From Pycnopodia helianthoides (taxonomy: Eukaryota > Echinodermata > Asteroidea > Forcipulatida > Asteriidae), in NCBI GenBank assembly GCA_032158295.1, contig CM063250.1, positions 9,473,001 to 9,537,000 of the forward strand: a DNA stretch of 64,000 nt, given 5' to 3'. Below the pieces are notes generated by a model that was not told where the DNA came from, made no database searches, and worked only from the letters and a program-made list of their open reading frames with translations. The translations under genes were made by a program, and so were the position numbers. Position 1 is the first letter of the stretch; each line of letters opens with the position of its first letter. This document shows positions 45,850-59,272 of this stretch, one piece after another.

Positions 45850-46900
45850 ATTCAATACCTTTATTAAAATTAGTTGTTGTTTTTATGAAATTGAAACTGT
45901 CATATGAATTTATGATTACTATTTTCTCACCCCCTTGTCAACCTCGTCGAAGTGTACCACTGTAATAGCCGAAATGGTGTAGCAACCAAACACCCAGTGA
46001 GATTCTGAAAACTCATTTGCTTTTTGAAAATTGAGGAATGATCTCTTTAAGCTTAGCTAGGTGATAAAATGCCGACGTCCCCGCGCGATTCAGACGAAGA
46101 ATTAACACTGCAGATTATAGATGGGTCACATATAGATAGTAATCTTACAAAGGTCATTCCTAAATCCGACCTGCGGTACCTAGACTAGACCTGCGGAACC
46201 CTGTCAACCGCTACAAAAATAACCCCCATATGCAAGAGTCCAACAACTAGAGCTCTTTAAAGTATCCTCAGGAACGTGTTGGCATTTTGTTTTCAAGAGC
46301 CGTCGATGATTTGTCCTAGGGCGCGATAAATCTTCAAGAGTGTCCAGATACACTTGAACATCGTCTTTTCTGGAAAGAGGAAATGGCGAGTGTTTCAAGG
46401 TCTATTGAGTGTCCTCCAAGAATGATACCCTGAGCGATACGTGGCTCTTCAATTGACCCGGTGTGAGTGGTATTAATAATATCGCGTTAATTTGGTCAAA
46501 CAAATTAATAATAATTAGTAAGTCGATTTTTAAGTGCAATCAGACTAATTATACGAGGGAGTTAATCATTCCCATCCCACCGTTACAGGCTCGTAGCAAT
46601 GAATTTACAAATAATCAATTCACAAGAATGGAACTGACGCAAAAACAACGGTAGGCAATTTGCAAACTAATGAATGGTGGAACCAAGACGCAAGTAGTCA
46701 GCAAGAAGTGCTGCCAACCTACGATATCGAATGATTGTTTTTTTCAAATGTTATCAAAATAAAAACAATTAAAGAGGATAATCATAATAATAATGATAAT
46801 TAAACACCATTTATATAGCGCACAATGGATCACAGATCCCTCAATGCGCTTTAAAGTAAAACAAAGTTATACTACAAAGATACACCAAGGACGGTAAACA
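45850..46900. other. Upstream of the peptide precursor gene, no gene seen
   Basis: Mixed sequence. 46790-46860 resembles the atttatatagcgc SINE tail word. The 5'-UTR exon of the peptide gene probably lies here or further right. Confidence 0.35.
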
Positions 46901-46908
46901 CCAGACCA

Positions 46909-47150
46909 GGGCCAAATTTCATAGAGCTGCTAAGCACAACAATTTGCTTAGCATGACATTTCTTTATTGATAAAAACAGGATTACCAACCAAATTTCCAC
47001 GTAATTTTCAGGATAAGCAAACAACAGCTGAATACCAGTAACAAGCAATATGCAACACACGGAAATTTGGTTGGTAACCCTGTTTTTATCAATGAAGAAA
47101 TTTCTTGCTAAGCAAATTGTTGTGCTTTATTCAAATATGAAATTGGCCCA
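46909..47150. mobile_element. Long hairpin element, about 92-bp arms
   Basis: gggccaaatttcata, agcacaacaatttgcttagc, attgataaaaacagg and accaaccaaatttcc are mirrored in order at the right with few mismatches. Confidence 0.8.
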
Positions 47151-47514
47151 GCTGTATACAAAGATTAAAAATATAAACACTTTCACTGACATAAGAAAAA
47201 CTCAAAACTTAAGAAAATGCTGGACCCACAGTAAAACAAACAAGTCCATATTCGGTACTCGACTAAAAATGTACTCGAACTCCGATTTTAGGGACCAATG
47301 GTCAAAAATACCACTTTTCTATACATGCATTAAAGCAAGGAATAGAGGAATAAAGTCTGGGGGGGGAAGTAAAATTTAAGTCGTCTATGATGTATTTACG
47401 TTTAAAGTAATCGTAACAAGTACACATTGTCGTCTAGAAATTAGTCAAACAAAACAATAACTGTTTTAAACCTCAATTTGCAGTATATTTTTCATATAAT
47501 GTACTCGTACAGGG

Positions 47515-47640
47515 GATCCAAGTTTGGTTCTCGGCTGTTGGACTCGTTTCTCGGCTGTTGGACTCGGTTCTCGGCTTTTGGACTCGTTTCTCGGCTGTTG
47601 GACCCGTTCTCGGCTGTTGGATCCGGGTCTCGGATAACAA
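47515..47640. repeat. Minisatellite of about 20 bp
   Basis: About six units of ttctcggctgttggactcg. Flanked on both sides by looser gtactcg words (47250-47760). Confidence 0.85.
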
Positions 47641-48558
47641 AATACTCGGTACTCGGACACTAAAATATTCGTACTGGATGGCCCAAGTACTTCCCCTCGA
47701 GTACTACTCGGCCACCCTAGTACTCGGAGGTACTTGGTACTCGACTGAAAACTACTTGACTACAACACTGAACAATTCTCAGTTACCGTAAAACTCGACC
47801 TTTAAGTGGCTTGTATAACTTTCTGCTTTATGTCATTGTGTTAATTACCCATTGACACTATGCATAAATTTCATTATCGTCCTGCATTCTATGGCTCTAC
47901 GTCTATTTATATGATACATTGCACATTAAAGGCATCACTTTGTAACCATAATTATATGAATTTTATATATAATCATTCATTAATTAATAGGGTGTAATGT
48001 TAATAAGGGCAAGAACGGAGGTTCTTCTATCTTTGACTTTTACTATAATGCATGTACAATTTCTCTTAATATCTCGGGCAGCAGAAGTGGTCTCATAACT
48101 CTTATTTCATGTTTGATTAATGAGTTGCGAAGTTTGAAGTGTTCCCAAAGAAGAACATTCATTATTTACGCCACATTTTAAATTCCAATACTGGGGAATA
48201 ACTAGCGTTCTCAGGTGAAACACCTGAGCGATCATGAGGGCACTTTTAAACGGTCACAATTTATTGAGAACAGCCAGATCCCGAGGTGGAACGGTTTAAG
48301 CCTCTCTGGAATTTACTACACACTCAATAATAATGGACATTACTTTTTGGTTTTGCAATCAGCTTCTGTCCAACAGTCAGTTTTGAGAATGCCAACATTT
48401 TTTGTATGATTCAACTTATATATACATGGCATGATATTACCAGCAGTGGGAACAGTAAAACAAAGGAACACAAAAAGGAACAATATTCTGTCCTTACATT
48501 GGAATCCTTTGTGTTTTGGTGTCCTCACATTTTTGTGCGCTTAAGTCTATGGAGAGTG

Positions 48559-48887
48559 TTAAAGGCCCTGGACACTATTGGTAAGATTGAAAAACACAAA
48601 TGTTCACAGATTCACACATAACTTACATGATTTAAAGTAAGTAAAATATTTCTGCCTCAAATGCTATCGTTTCTGAGAAATGAGTAAAACAATAGTTTTT
48701 ATCACACGTGATAAAAACTTGATGTTTGAAAAAAACAGAAAACACATAAGGTCTCTTTTCACTGTTTTCTCATGACCTCGATGAGCTCGAACTTTCACAA
48801 GTTTGTTGTTTGTTCAAGCATACGTTGAATCACACAAAATGTGGACACTGATTTTGAGCTGTTACCAAAAGTGTACAATACCTTTAA
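48559..48887. mobile_element. TTAA-flanked MITE, family B relative
   Basis: TTAA on both sides; ends aggccctggacactattggt and its diverged complement. Contains a tttttatcacacgtgataaaaa palindrome near 48695. Confidence 0.75.
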
Positions 48888-49469
48888 GTTAGAGGGTCAA
48901 AGGAAAGTCCTCACATTGATAGCAATAAATTGATTATGTATATCTTGTCGATTCGGATTGGTACAGAGCTATTCGGTCGAAGATAGTAGTAATAAGGACC
49001 GTAAACTTGGAAATGCCTAGGAAGTTCATGGTCAACTTATTCCCAAGAGATTTACCAGGCATGCAAAGAGGGTTTTAATGGACCATAAATCACGGTTCAA
49101 AGTATAGCCCTCGAGATCTGTCACAACGTACGGGAACTATTGCAAACCGATTGGTGCAATTTAAAAAGAAAAATAATTCTTCTTTTTTTTGTGGGGGGGG
49201 GGGGAAGCACGCGGGGCCAAAGAAATATTGTGGGGGAGCTTTTGAAGTATCGAATTCATTGTTTGCTATTTTCTAATTCATTAAGGGGGAAGCTGAGGGA
49301 CGGGAGTCACCCATCATCCTGTTGGTGAGGTGCCTACAATGGAAGCTATCGCTGGTATGATCAAAGAGAATCCGTAGCGTAGCCGTGACGTGCAAGATTC
49401 AATTATTTATTTGAATGAGCTGTGCCTGGTATAACGTAAAAAACCGATCCTTTAGAAGTGACTGGTAAT

Positions 49470-49880
49470 AATTTGCAGTTCTTATATAGCGCTTTTATAC
49501 GTCCGATGGGCGTCTCAAAGCGCTCAGTATTTTTCCTACAGGTATAATGTGGAGCTACGTTTTGAAGTATGGGACCCTTTTTCCTTTACATCACCATGTA
49601 ATGGTGTACAAGGTGCTGTGGCGCAATATGCTGCAAATCAAACCAGGAACACCGGGGCGAACCCCCTTCTCTAGCGATAAGTGCAATTGGGTTCTTTTAC
49701 GTGCATTACACAACACACGGGACCTACGGCTTTACGTCCCATCCGAAGGACGAAGCAATAATGGTTAAGTGTCTTGCTTAAAGACACAAGTGTCACGACC
49801 GGAACTCGAACCCACACTCTGCCGATCAGAAACACCAGAGCGTGAGTACGGTGTTCTTATCCGCTCGGCCACGACACGCC
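49470..49880 (-). mobile_element. Full-length tRNA-Leu-derived SINE, minus strand
   Basis: Minus-strand head gtgtcgtggccgagcggata with B-box gggttcgagttccggtcgtg, then a body and a tail ending gctatataagaactgcaaat. The longest copy of this SINE family in the window. Confidence 0.7.
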
Positions 49881-50877
49881 ACTGGTACTGTCATTCGCGA
49901 TGGCTTGAAGCACAGAGAAAGGACCACGGACTTGAAGGTACCGCTGCGCTGGGACGAACGTCTCGGAAGAAGACAGGCCATGACTCGGGATAGCTCTGAT
50001 CAGATGGGATACCGTAAATGCAAACATGATGAGCAATTAAAGTTTAATTTTAAAAATACATATTTTTTAAATAATGTCAATGTGCTGAGGAGATAGATTG
50101 GCTCCATCAAATAACACAATCGATATCGTATATGCTTTACATTCCCCTCAAATGATAATAACACTATTATTATTAGTGTTATTATCCCTCTTCTGAAAAC
50201 ACTGAAATACACGTTTTTGTTAAAATCGTTTTTGTTACAAACAACCATTAAATGCACTTCATTAATTAATTTGTTGGCACCAATTAGAAAGCGCTAATAT
50301 CGATTTCGATCACCTGGAATCCAGTATTGAAAAAAGACGTAGTTTAAGGACAAGAAATGCTCCTGTGGCAATTCGCTGTGTGTGAGAGTTGCTTACACGG
50401 AGAGGACCAACAATTATGTTGTTTGGCCTTCAATAACAAGGTTTGAAAATTCTTATTCATGACTCAGTCAACCTTCACTTCACATTAATCATGCAGTACC
50501 AACGGGAGTGGTGAGAAGGTATGGGGGGACGAAACCATTCATTGGTTTGGCTCTAAGGTTGAACATGCAATTTGAACGTCTAACCGTAATGGGTTTAGAG
50601 TTTCAGCATTTTGTTGAAATACATAAGATAAAAAAAGAAATAAGAACTGAAACGCACACTCTTCAAGACTTGTTCGTTTGTTTGTTGGAGTGTTTGTTTA
50701 GATGATCTTCCCAACAAAGGAACTCAGCAAAACCCCCACAGGGGGAGCCAAGCTGGCAGCAGCTAATCTCCCTCATACAAACCTTGGTTTAACGTCTATG
50801 ATTATGAACTGAACAAATCAATACATTTTGATTCAGCAAGCCTAACTGGACGACAATATCCTAGTCATTGTGAAATC

Positions 50878-50960
50878 AGCGGTTATAGCTTGGCCGGATT
50901 CAAACCCACAACCTTGTGATTACAAGTCCTGCAGTCTAACCACTTGACCACGATGACAAC
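50878..50960 (-). mobile_element. tRNA-Thr-like SINE head or pseudo-tRNA
   Basis: Minus-strand gtggtcaagtggttagactg, a TGT anticodon position and gggtttgaatccggccaagc. Acceptor ends do not pair, so a functional tRNA is unlikely. Confidence 0.5.
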
Positions 50961-51595
50961 AAAGACTTTTAAGACAGCTTCCAAAATAGCGGCTACAGCT
51001 ACGGCTGAACCACCAAATTGACAATGACAGGCATTGACCATTAACTTTTGGGATAGGCTGCCAACAGAGCAGCACTGGAACACCCTTAGCAACAGCCGCG
51101 CTCACATCCTCCAAGCTGGACACAGCAAATGTAACAAAATCCGTACAATCCGATTTGTCACCAACGAGAAGGGATTTGGTTGTCAGAAAGGTATGCCAGT
51201 GGTCCCTTGATATCTAGGCCCAGGTGAGCCTCTATCCGCAGTGTTTATTGAAGTAAAGTAGGGTCAAGTGTGATTTATTGTTACCTGATAGAGAGTCCAC
51301 GTATGCCTGTCCAACTATCAAGGGCCAAGAACAGACCGGTTAATCGGAATTCCGAGAGTGTTTGGGGAATGTTGACGATTTTGAATGTCATAAACAGCCC
51401 AAAATAAGAATTATATCCTACTTACAAAAGTTTAACAACGCACCTTATCTAATCCAAGAAACGACACAGCATTATAAAGGTATATGCTTACCTTCAACAA
51501 GATACAGGAAGTTGTTTCGTATAGCTTCTTGTTGATTTGAGGCAAGGGGGAACGAAGGGCTTTGAAATATAAAAAACTAGTACATTAGTTTTAAT

Positions 51596-52280
51596 CATAG
51601 AGCTATATATATTGACTAGGGCGCTAACTTGCTCCGAGTTTAGAAGCCACCCTGGGCGCAGACATGTTTGATGTGTTGCGTGACTACGGAACGATTTTAA
51701 TTTTAAGAGAGCACACATGGCCGCAAAAATTTTGCATTCGGCGTGCGCGCTTACGTACGCGCCATATTTAATCTAACGATCATTGCTCTTGTAAACAGGT
51801 GATTTTAGTGATGTCTTAAAAAAATATGTAGTAGGTGATTCTCTGATGTTGTTACTTACGTCTTAGGAAAAATGCTGAGTCGAACTAAAGCCTTGTTTGT
51901 GAGGATTCAATGCTTCAAGATGTCAAGGGGAAAACAACGAAATCTGCTTCAAGGATACACAATATGCCGGCAAGAATGACGAACTCAAAAAAAAAAAAAA
52001 AACGTATACGCGCAAACGCACATGTTAAACATGACGCACATGACGCTCGCAGTTTGTACGCTCATTAGCAGATTGTGCGTTCACATTTGCTGCATATTTG
52101 GTTCGATGACGCATAGAAAAGAACAAACGCTTTATCATGCAAATAGCCGTACAATTGCCGTACAAAATTTCAAGCTTTTGTATTGGTTTGTACATAAACA
52201 TGGATGCGCCCCACGGCTTCAAAACCTTAGTGCGTGTATAACGGGGTGTTAGCGCTCTAGTCAATATATATAGCTCTATG
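51596..52280. mobile_element. hAT-like MITE, 685 bp, exact 8-bp duplication
   Basis: Inverted ends of about 33 bp (catagagctatatatattga, then ctagggcgctaac). Duplication gttttaat at 51588-51595 and 52281-52288. Ends resemble the 22976 element (catagag-tatata, gggcgc), so one transposase family may move both. No transposase inside. Confidence 0.9.
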
Positions 52281-52289
52281 GTTTTAATC

Positions 52290-54260
52290 GACTTCGGCTT
52301 TTTTTTTGGGGGGGGGGGTAAAGTTCATTTGACCGTATTCGATTGTTGTATTTTACCAGGGCTTTTGTGTATTATACTTAAAGTGCGCGGTTTTGATTTA
52401 TTCAAGCGTTCCCTAAAACGTTCAAATAAGTATACGCACAAGCTTTGCAACAATCTAATTTTAAACAGTTTTGCTGTCCCACAGAAATGGTTTTTCTACA
52501 TAGATAAATTCAATGGTTTAAAAACACCCAGAGATCAGTTGTTGTACACTTATCACCATCGGCTATTTTTTTTGAATGACTTTGGCATTGTTTACTTTTG
52601 CCACGATCCGGCTTTTGAAGACCCTCAACATCCGTGATACGCGGATACATCAAAGATCAGTACACCTCAAGAAGTGTGCTTTTTCTTTTTAAACAAACTT
52701 GGACTTCGTACAATATGGGAAAATACAAATAGTTTTCATCACTGACAATAGTTGTTAGGGTTTTCCCCCTTAGTTTTAAACCGATTGTAATTAATTTGAC
52801 TGCTGCATTTATCTGCCGATTTTGGAACCAGTTTTATTTTTAGTTCTGGAAACTTTGATTTCAACCGGCTTCATTGAAATAAAAACAAATGCTTTTTTGA
52901 TCTAACCCAGTTTGATTTAAAATGGAAAATGCACCCATGAATTAAAAATAAAGTAAAAACATGAACACTTGTGAATTTGTAATTTAATATCATGGTCTAG
53001 TAATTTTACTTTTTATCGTGAGAGTTGATTTACACCGCTCTTAATATTCAAGTTTTTTCAAGACCCTGTGCAAACTTACAATATTTTCAGAAAATTTAAA
53101 ACAAAGATTCAAATAGGAAAATAACAACAACCTGTAACACAATTATTTTACGAAGGAACATTACGACTGCTACCTAATCGTTACGTTAAATTAAATTAAA
53201 TTAAATGGAATTGGGGAGGCGGGGGGGGGGGGGAGTAGAACTATGTGGACTTGTTACTTATTACTTGGCTTGGTTGTGTTTCCCACAGACGGTGTGCATA
53301 TTGACCACCTGAACACCATTGTTCCCATCACGGGTAAAAGCCGAAAAACATTATTCTTTTATATCCACAATAGAATGATTACATCTACTAAAAACCACCA
53401 CAAAACAACAACAACAACAAGACATTGACAGAAGTAAATAAATAAATAGCATACATCAAGTAACTGGGACCTAAAACAAGTAAATTAACAGGGTGTTTGA
53501 TCAGAAATTAAGAAGACACAAGTTGAGAACTACGTTCTTTACTTTGTCAGACTCTATAGATATGCCACTTTACCTACCCTCCAATAAGAACGATTTTTGA
53601 TCACATACCTGAAACACCCGTCAAGAAACCTCTCTCCAGTTATTCCCTTTCTTCTGGTAACTCCGTTTTCCAAATAGCTTTACAGATGCCGTAAACCCTC
53701 CAACAGTTACGTCTGCCTCTCTCCAAACACACCGTAAGAATCTTCAGGAGGTGCGTCCGCTGCGACTTTTTAAAAGACAGTATGCGCAACACGCGCTTAC
53801 TCGGTATTTATCAAATTGGGTGCGTCGATTATCGCCTGAAGGGGGTGTTGATGGCAATTAGCAATGCGGAAGTACATTAAAATCGAGTGTTTTTTACCAC
53901 AGGCAAATCCGCCCCAAAACGGAGGGGCGTCTACTCCTCAAATTATAAAAGGGCGTATGCAAACCCTTAAGAAAACTTCAAAGATCGAGGATGCCCCGTA
54001 GACTGTAAAACTTGAAAAACACTACTTGCGTGATGACATGATTTAACCCAATACTTGATGGGTAATAGCCGTACACATGTGTCGAACACAAAGAGCCGAT
54101 AGTTTAATACTTGAGTTCGTAGCACGTGCAAGTCGACTCGCTTTCGTGCAATGTCACTTTAACTGTCCAGAATTGGCTCGTTTTTCGGCGGCAAAGCAAA
54201 TCAGAAAGGTATCAGCCACATCCACGTAAAAGGCACATGAGTACATTAGTCATGCTCTCT
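52290..54260. other. Intergenic, no supported gene
   Basis: Contains T-run/G-run junctions (52299-52318, 53221-53233), a taaat microrepeat near 53188 and a TATA-like tataaaagg near 53945. The two plus-strand open frames here lack family support. Confidence 0.4.
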
Positions 54261-54269
54261 GTACCGTAG

Positions 54270-54922
54270 TATGGTGGCACTGAAGGGACATCGCATATCG
54301 CAAATATGTACGCAGACGAAAGCGATGTCGTGAAATTATTCGTAAATATTTGTGCGGACGTTAGTGATGTCGTGAAATTAATCGCAAATATGTGCGGAGA
54401 CGTATACGATGTCGTAAAATTATTCGCAAATATGTGGGCATACGTATGCGATGTCGTAAAATTGTTCGCGCATAGATGCGCACAAGTAAACGAATAATTG
54501 CAATGTCGTGAATTTCATTGAATACTTTGTCGCATACCTTTGGGATGATGTTATAGCGACCTAGGGAGTACGTGGCACTATAGCATAAAAGTAGTCAGGC
54601 CCCTGTAAGCATTACTATGTGTACCCAGGATTTTGGCATCCAGGCCAAGTCTCGCCATACGGAAGACCACCTCGCCTCGCTTGCCTCCCAACAATGACTA
54701 CCGTTACAATAACTACTGCTAATCTAAAAATAAAAACCTCCCCAGATCCGTTATAAATTTTATTCAAGGGGTTCGCGAAAAAGTATGCAACAAAATTCAA
54801 GACATCGCAAATGTATTCGCGTATTTATGCGCACATATTTGCGAATAATTTCACGACTTCGCCTACAAGGGCCTTTGCGCACATTTTTGCGATAAAAGTG
54901 CGATGTCTCTTCATGGACACCA
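54270..54922. mobile_element. TU-like fold-back element with (cg)aaata array arms
   Basis: Flanked by exact taccgtag (54262-54269, 54923-54930). Ends tatggtggcactgaagggac / complement with few mismatches, then arms of about 45-bp units gatgtcgtgaaattattcgc-aaatatgtgcg, four at left and about two inverted at right. The middle (54590-54780) is unique. The plus-strand open frame here is repeat translation. Confidence 0.8.
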
Positions 54923-54939
54923 TACCGTAGCGTTCATCG

Positions 54940-56030
54940 TGTCAGTACCCTCTGGTTGTGCAGTGTCTCGGTGATGGCCATTGAATATCGTAACTGAAAA
55001 AATAACCCAATCTTGAATTGGTCGAAGGTTCATACAACCGTCCTAAAATACGTCATATCATGCATGACTGAATGACTTCCGAACACGACTTAATTCAATA
55101 CATCGGTAAATTCTAACGAAAAGCAGTTTTTCACAAGTGTAGCTATGGTCAGTTCATAATCACCAAGATATTTGTAAAAGTGAAAACAAAACATAAAAAT
55201 CGATTCCTTGTGCAGGGAATCAAAACACCTCCTTTGATAGTTATTTAGATGACAGGTGAAATACAAATATCTTCAAGTGTGACTACTGCCTATTGATGTT
55301 GGAACAGGTGGACATGCAGTGTATTTCATGTCCGTTCATCATACCTTCATATTATTTGTGGAGGAAAATATTGTTTTTCTGATAGTGACAACTGACACAG
55401 CTTATGGTGGACTATATATGCCTTTCTTTCGCAACGTCACAGCCACAGGAGTTTAGCCAACCCAAGCAAAAGTACGGGCGGCCTTCACTACAAAAAATTC
55501 ATTATTTGACCAATAATGCCACCAAATAAAAACCCATATTACTGATAAATAAATCTAACTATCCAAAACTAAAGGTAGAATCATACTTCATGAAACAGTT
55601 GTAATGTTTTGCTTAAAGAAAGGGACACATTTTGCCAAGCCATTTTATACTATCTGTAATTGTTAGCATGTTGGGTTCCAGTTTGATTGTATAATGGAAT
55701 CCAGTCACACAGCTCGTTCATGTTTTTTAAAAGCAAATATTAATTATGCTCGATCTTTTAGCAAGTTTCAAGGCCTTTAGTCTACATACAAGGAAATCGT
55801 TCCGGTGTATCGAGCAAATTGCATAAACCCGTCTCATTATTTACACAGACACCGACAGGGGTAATTTTTAACACTGACTTTACAAATATTGAGTAAGCTA
55901 TTCATGCTCAAGAAGCGAGAGCAGCGCTGCTAAAACAAAATAGTGTGTGCAAAATTAAATAATTAATCCAGTTTCACAGATCTCGCCATGACACCTTTGT
56001 TAATGACAATATTAAGAGTGCGAGGTCAAA
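54940..56030. other. Intergenic, no gene seen
   Basis: AT-rich sequence with short repeats related to family C (ctaaaggtagaatcatactt near 55571). No exon signals. Confidence 0.4.
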
Positions 56031-56032
56031 AT

Positions 56033-57063
56033 TTAAAGGGACACACCGGCTTACTGCTTACCATTTTTAGTGATGTGGAATCACAGACAATAATTTTTAG
56101 ATGGTTGTTGTAAAAACAAATTATCTAAATATCACGTAATTAACGAACAATATTTAAAAAAACAAAACGCAGTCAAAGGTAAGCGTATACGCTTTTCCAG
56201 CCGTTGCAACTGTCGAGTTTACGTGACATTGTTGTAAAAAGACGGGTGCTCTGTTTTAATATGTATTAATTATAACAAAAGCGAGGCATGAGGATCCAGT
56301 CTTCATATCCATCAAACCAAATTCACGACCGTGTAATAAAAAACCGACATAAACACACGTCAGTCTAGTCCAATCCACACCAACTTGTATTCTGTGGACA
56401 TCGTGCAGCTATTCGTCGTCGTCCCGCCGCGTGTGTAGTGCAGGCATCACGTAACATGACAATAGTTAGGGGATAATAGCTAGGGCTACAGACTAAAAAA
56501 CTCGTAAAACAAAACGTAATTAATGGTCTGGCTCCCTACCCCTCCCACAAGCTCCGGGTTTATGCATCCGTGGTTTGTCTCTCTGGCCCCACGAGGCACG
56601 GCACCGGCTGTAAGGCCATGCATGCACCGAGGCTTACGTTCCGCTAGCTCCCATGCTGCTGCGCAGTAAAACACGCTTCCGTTGCACGGACTCTCTGAAA
56701 GCGATTCTTACGTTCGATTTTTCATCATTATTTACAGCTTGTATCCATAATCTGAATACATAGTCTTTTTTGTCAAACACTCATGAATAATTGTAAAAAA
56801 AGAAGACTTAAATTTGGTTCGGAAATTTACTTTTATACGGCTGGAAGTAAAACTAACTCTAAAAATCACGTGACTTATCCAAACCACATTTTGGTTTGGA
56901 AAAGTCACGTGACCTTCGTTTTTTGAAAAATGTTCGAAAAACGGCAAAATTTGATTGTTTCTTTTATGAACCATTCTTCTCCATTCCAGAAAGACCTTTG
57001 GAATCATGTTTTTGTCTATTTTGTAGCCCAAATAGCCCAAATGAAGCCGGTGTGTCCCTTTAA
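56033..57063. mobile_element. TTAA-flanked element, family D, about 1 kb
   Basis: TTAA at both ends with inverted termini agggacacaccggctt. The right half matches 18645-19262 without the nested insert. Its left half includes a GC-richer stretch (56380-56700). No transposase frame found. Confidence 0.75.
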
Positions 57064-57719
57064 TTGAATGGAATATAGCTTCGTTTGCAGATCAGAACTC
57101 CGCTGGGAACCAGTTATCTGCTGTCTTATGCAAGTCTTGATCATTTCTTTTCTATGCCTCGAGTTTTGAAGCAGTTGTTGGCAAAACTACGGGCAGCCTT
57201 CAACTAAAAAACACACAAAACCATTTACCATTTATTACAATAGTGCTATCAAATTATCCATATTACTTATGAATCAGTATTGGGCTACCAAAACAAAGAA
57301 GTACACAATATGCGTCATTAAAAAAAAGTTCAAATTTCTTTTTTGTAAAAATGCCATCCCAGTTAAATACTTCATTAACATCACGTGACTGTAAAACCTC
57401 TATAGGCTCCGTCCACCTGTTTGAAACCCCGTACTGAAAGCACGCGTTTTGATAATAACTGGATTTAATGGGCAAAAGTTGCCAACCAAACGAGGCGTGA
57501 AATGAATTTGTTTTTGTCAGCATTTAACCTATGTAGTATACGCGGGCGCTGCCTGAAAATGCACACAAGTACATGTAGGCCTACATAGTGCGTGTCCATG
57601 CATCAGTCAGCGTCAGAGAGTAGATAGACTACATAGGTTGCTGAATTCTGGAAATAAAACAATCAAATTGCAAGTCTATGGGTTTGTGACTTTGGCACCA
57701 GGCGTATTATTTAGTTATG

Positions 57720-58090
57720 AAAATTGGCGTCAGTAATCACGACTAAGGCGCAAGTCGTGCATTTTGTCATGAATAGTGTCGTCTCAATATTCACGACTTG
57801 AAACACAAGACGTGAATTTTGTCATGAATATCTGCGTCAATATTTAAGACGTAAACCATAAGTTGTGAATTTTGTCGTAAATATTGGTGTAAATATTTAC
57901 GACTTCACAAGGTCGTAAATTTTGTCTTTATTTTGGCCTCAACATTCACCACTTCGAGCACAAGTCGTGAAATTTGTCATGAATTTTGGTGTCAACCGTC
58001 AATATTCACGACTTAAGGGCACAAGTCGTGAGTTTTGTCATAAAATTGACGTCAATATTTTTGTTCGGTGTCCCTTCAGGGCCACCATAA
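57720..58090. mobile_element. Fold-back relic sharing the 54.27-kb terminus
   Basis: Six or seven units of about 56 bp with cacgactt...aagtcgtgaattttgtcatgaat. Ends tgtcccttcagggccaccata, the inverted terminus of the 54270 element. The left end is missing. Confidence 0.6.
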
Positions 58091-58109
58091 AAAGAGGCCT
58101 TTTCGTCAT

Positions 58110-59260
58110 TATATTTTTGAAACGTGCGCTTTCGTTAAGGGGCTTGAAACAAGCGGACCGTTGGAGCCGGAGCCGAAGCCAAATAGTTAAACTGCCATAT
58201 AGCCAAAGTGCCATTAGACTGTGTAAAGTCTCGCGTGTATTTCAAACTCAAGGCCCTGTTTAAAGTACCCGATTCCGTTTCCTTGTGTTTGATTGTGTTT
58301 GACATTATAGCAATGCCCAAAAGTGGTTCCAAAAATGTGATCGATACTTGAACGGCGTACACGCTCCTGACACTGATTTGAAAGGCAATACTCGTAGCGG
58401 CTATAAGCTGTTAATGAGATATCTTTGCCTCGCCTCCTTGCATGGCAGGATTGCGAAAATCACGCTGTATGATGTATGCTGTAAATGCCTAAGACTTTAA
58501 TGGTGCCGCCTGGATCTGGAGTTAAATCAACACTGAAAGGTTTAGTGCTGGTGACATTTCGCTCAAACATGGTGTATACTTTTTTTTGGACAGCTACTGG
58601 GCACAGCGATTTAGGTTTCACTGATGGTTTCTAAAGAAGTATTTGAACTAAAAAATAAAACCCCCAATCTTGTTAATAATACAAAGCATTTATGTGGCGC
58701 TATACAAAGAACAGAGCGCCTAAAAATTGGAGGGCAACAAAAGAACAACAGAACACGATATTGTTACGATATTTAACGTCACCTATTGGTTAATATCATG
58801 AATATTCATTAGGAGGAACAGTTGTTTTTTTGTGTGAACGAGGTCCCTATTAAGAAAAACTTCAGAGGTCACACCAAAAATTAATGTTCATTTTTGACTG
58901 ATCCAGCTGAAATCTTGGGCATGCACCCGAACCGCGTGTCGTCTGAGAGGCTTTCGATACCGCGGTGTGAGTTGATGAGTTTAGTGGACATCATTTTGAG
59001 TGCATTTAGGATATTTCTGCCGATAATTGAGTAGTTGGATCATTTTTTAATTCCCTGGGAAATTGCTCTTCGATCTAACTTGATTTGGGCCAAATTTGAC
59101 AGCATAATAAAGCTCCTCTAATACGAAGTGAAACTCGCACTTGACGATGAGTGTTGAGAGTTGCATAAAAGCATTCCGTATATCGTCTTGTCACTCAGAC
59201 GGCTATTGCGGTTGAATAGATTGACTGCCACTAGACGACAGAGGCAATGTTTCATCGCAA
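58110..59260. other. Intergenic, no gene seen
   Basis: Unique-looking sequence with a SINE-tail-like word (catttatgtggcgctataca) at 58688. No splice-supported frames. Confidence 0.4.
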
Positions 59261-59272
59261 CTCGTCTAGAGT

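Noticed and set aside
50878..50960. tRNA-Thr gene on the minus strand
   Set aside because: Anticodon and B-box are tRNA-like, but the two ends do not form an acceptor stem.
52278..52637. 119-residue plus-strand open frame with a VPQKWF motif
   Set aside because: Faint resemblance to polyprenol reductase around VPKRWF does not extend; no splice context, no membrane helices, and it starts at a poly-T/poly-G junction.
53243..53428. Plus-strand open frame with a signal-like start
   Set aside because: Short hydrophobic start followed by low-complexity Thr/His; a possible GG|gtaaaa donor exists but no partner exon or family was found.
54306..54497. Repetitive 63-residue plus-strand frame
   Set aside because: Translation of the fold-back arm repeats.
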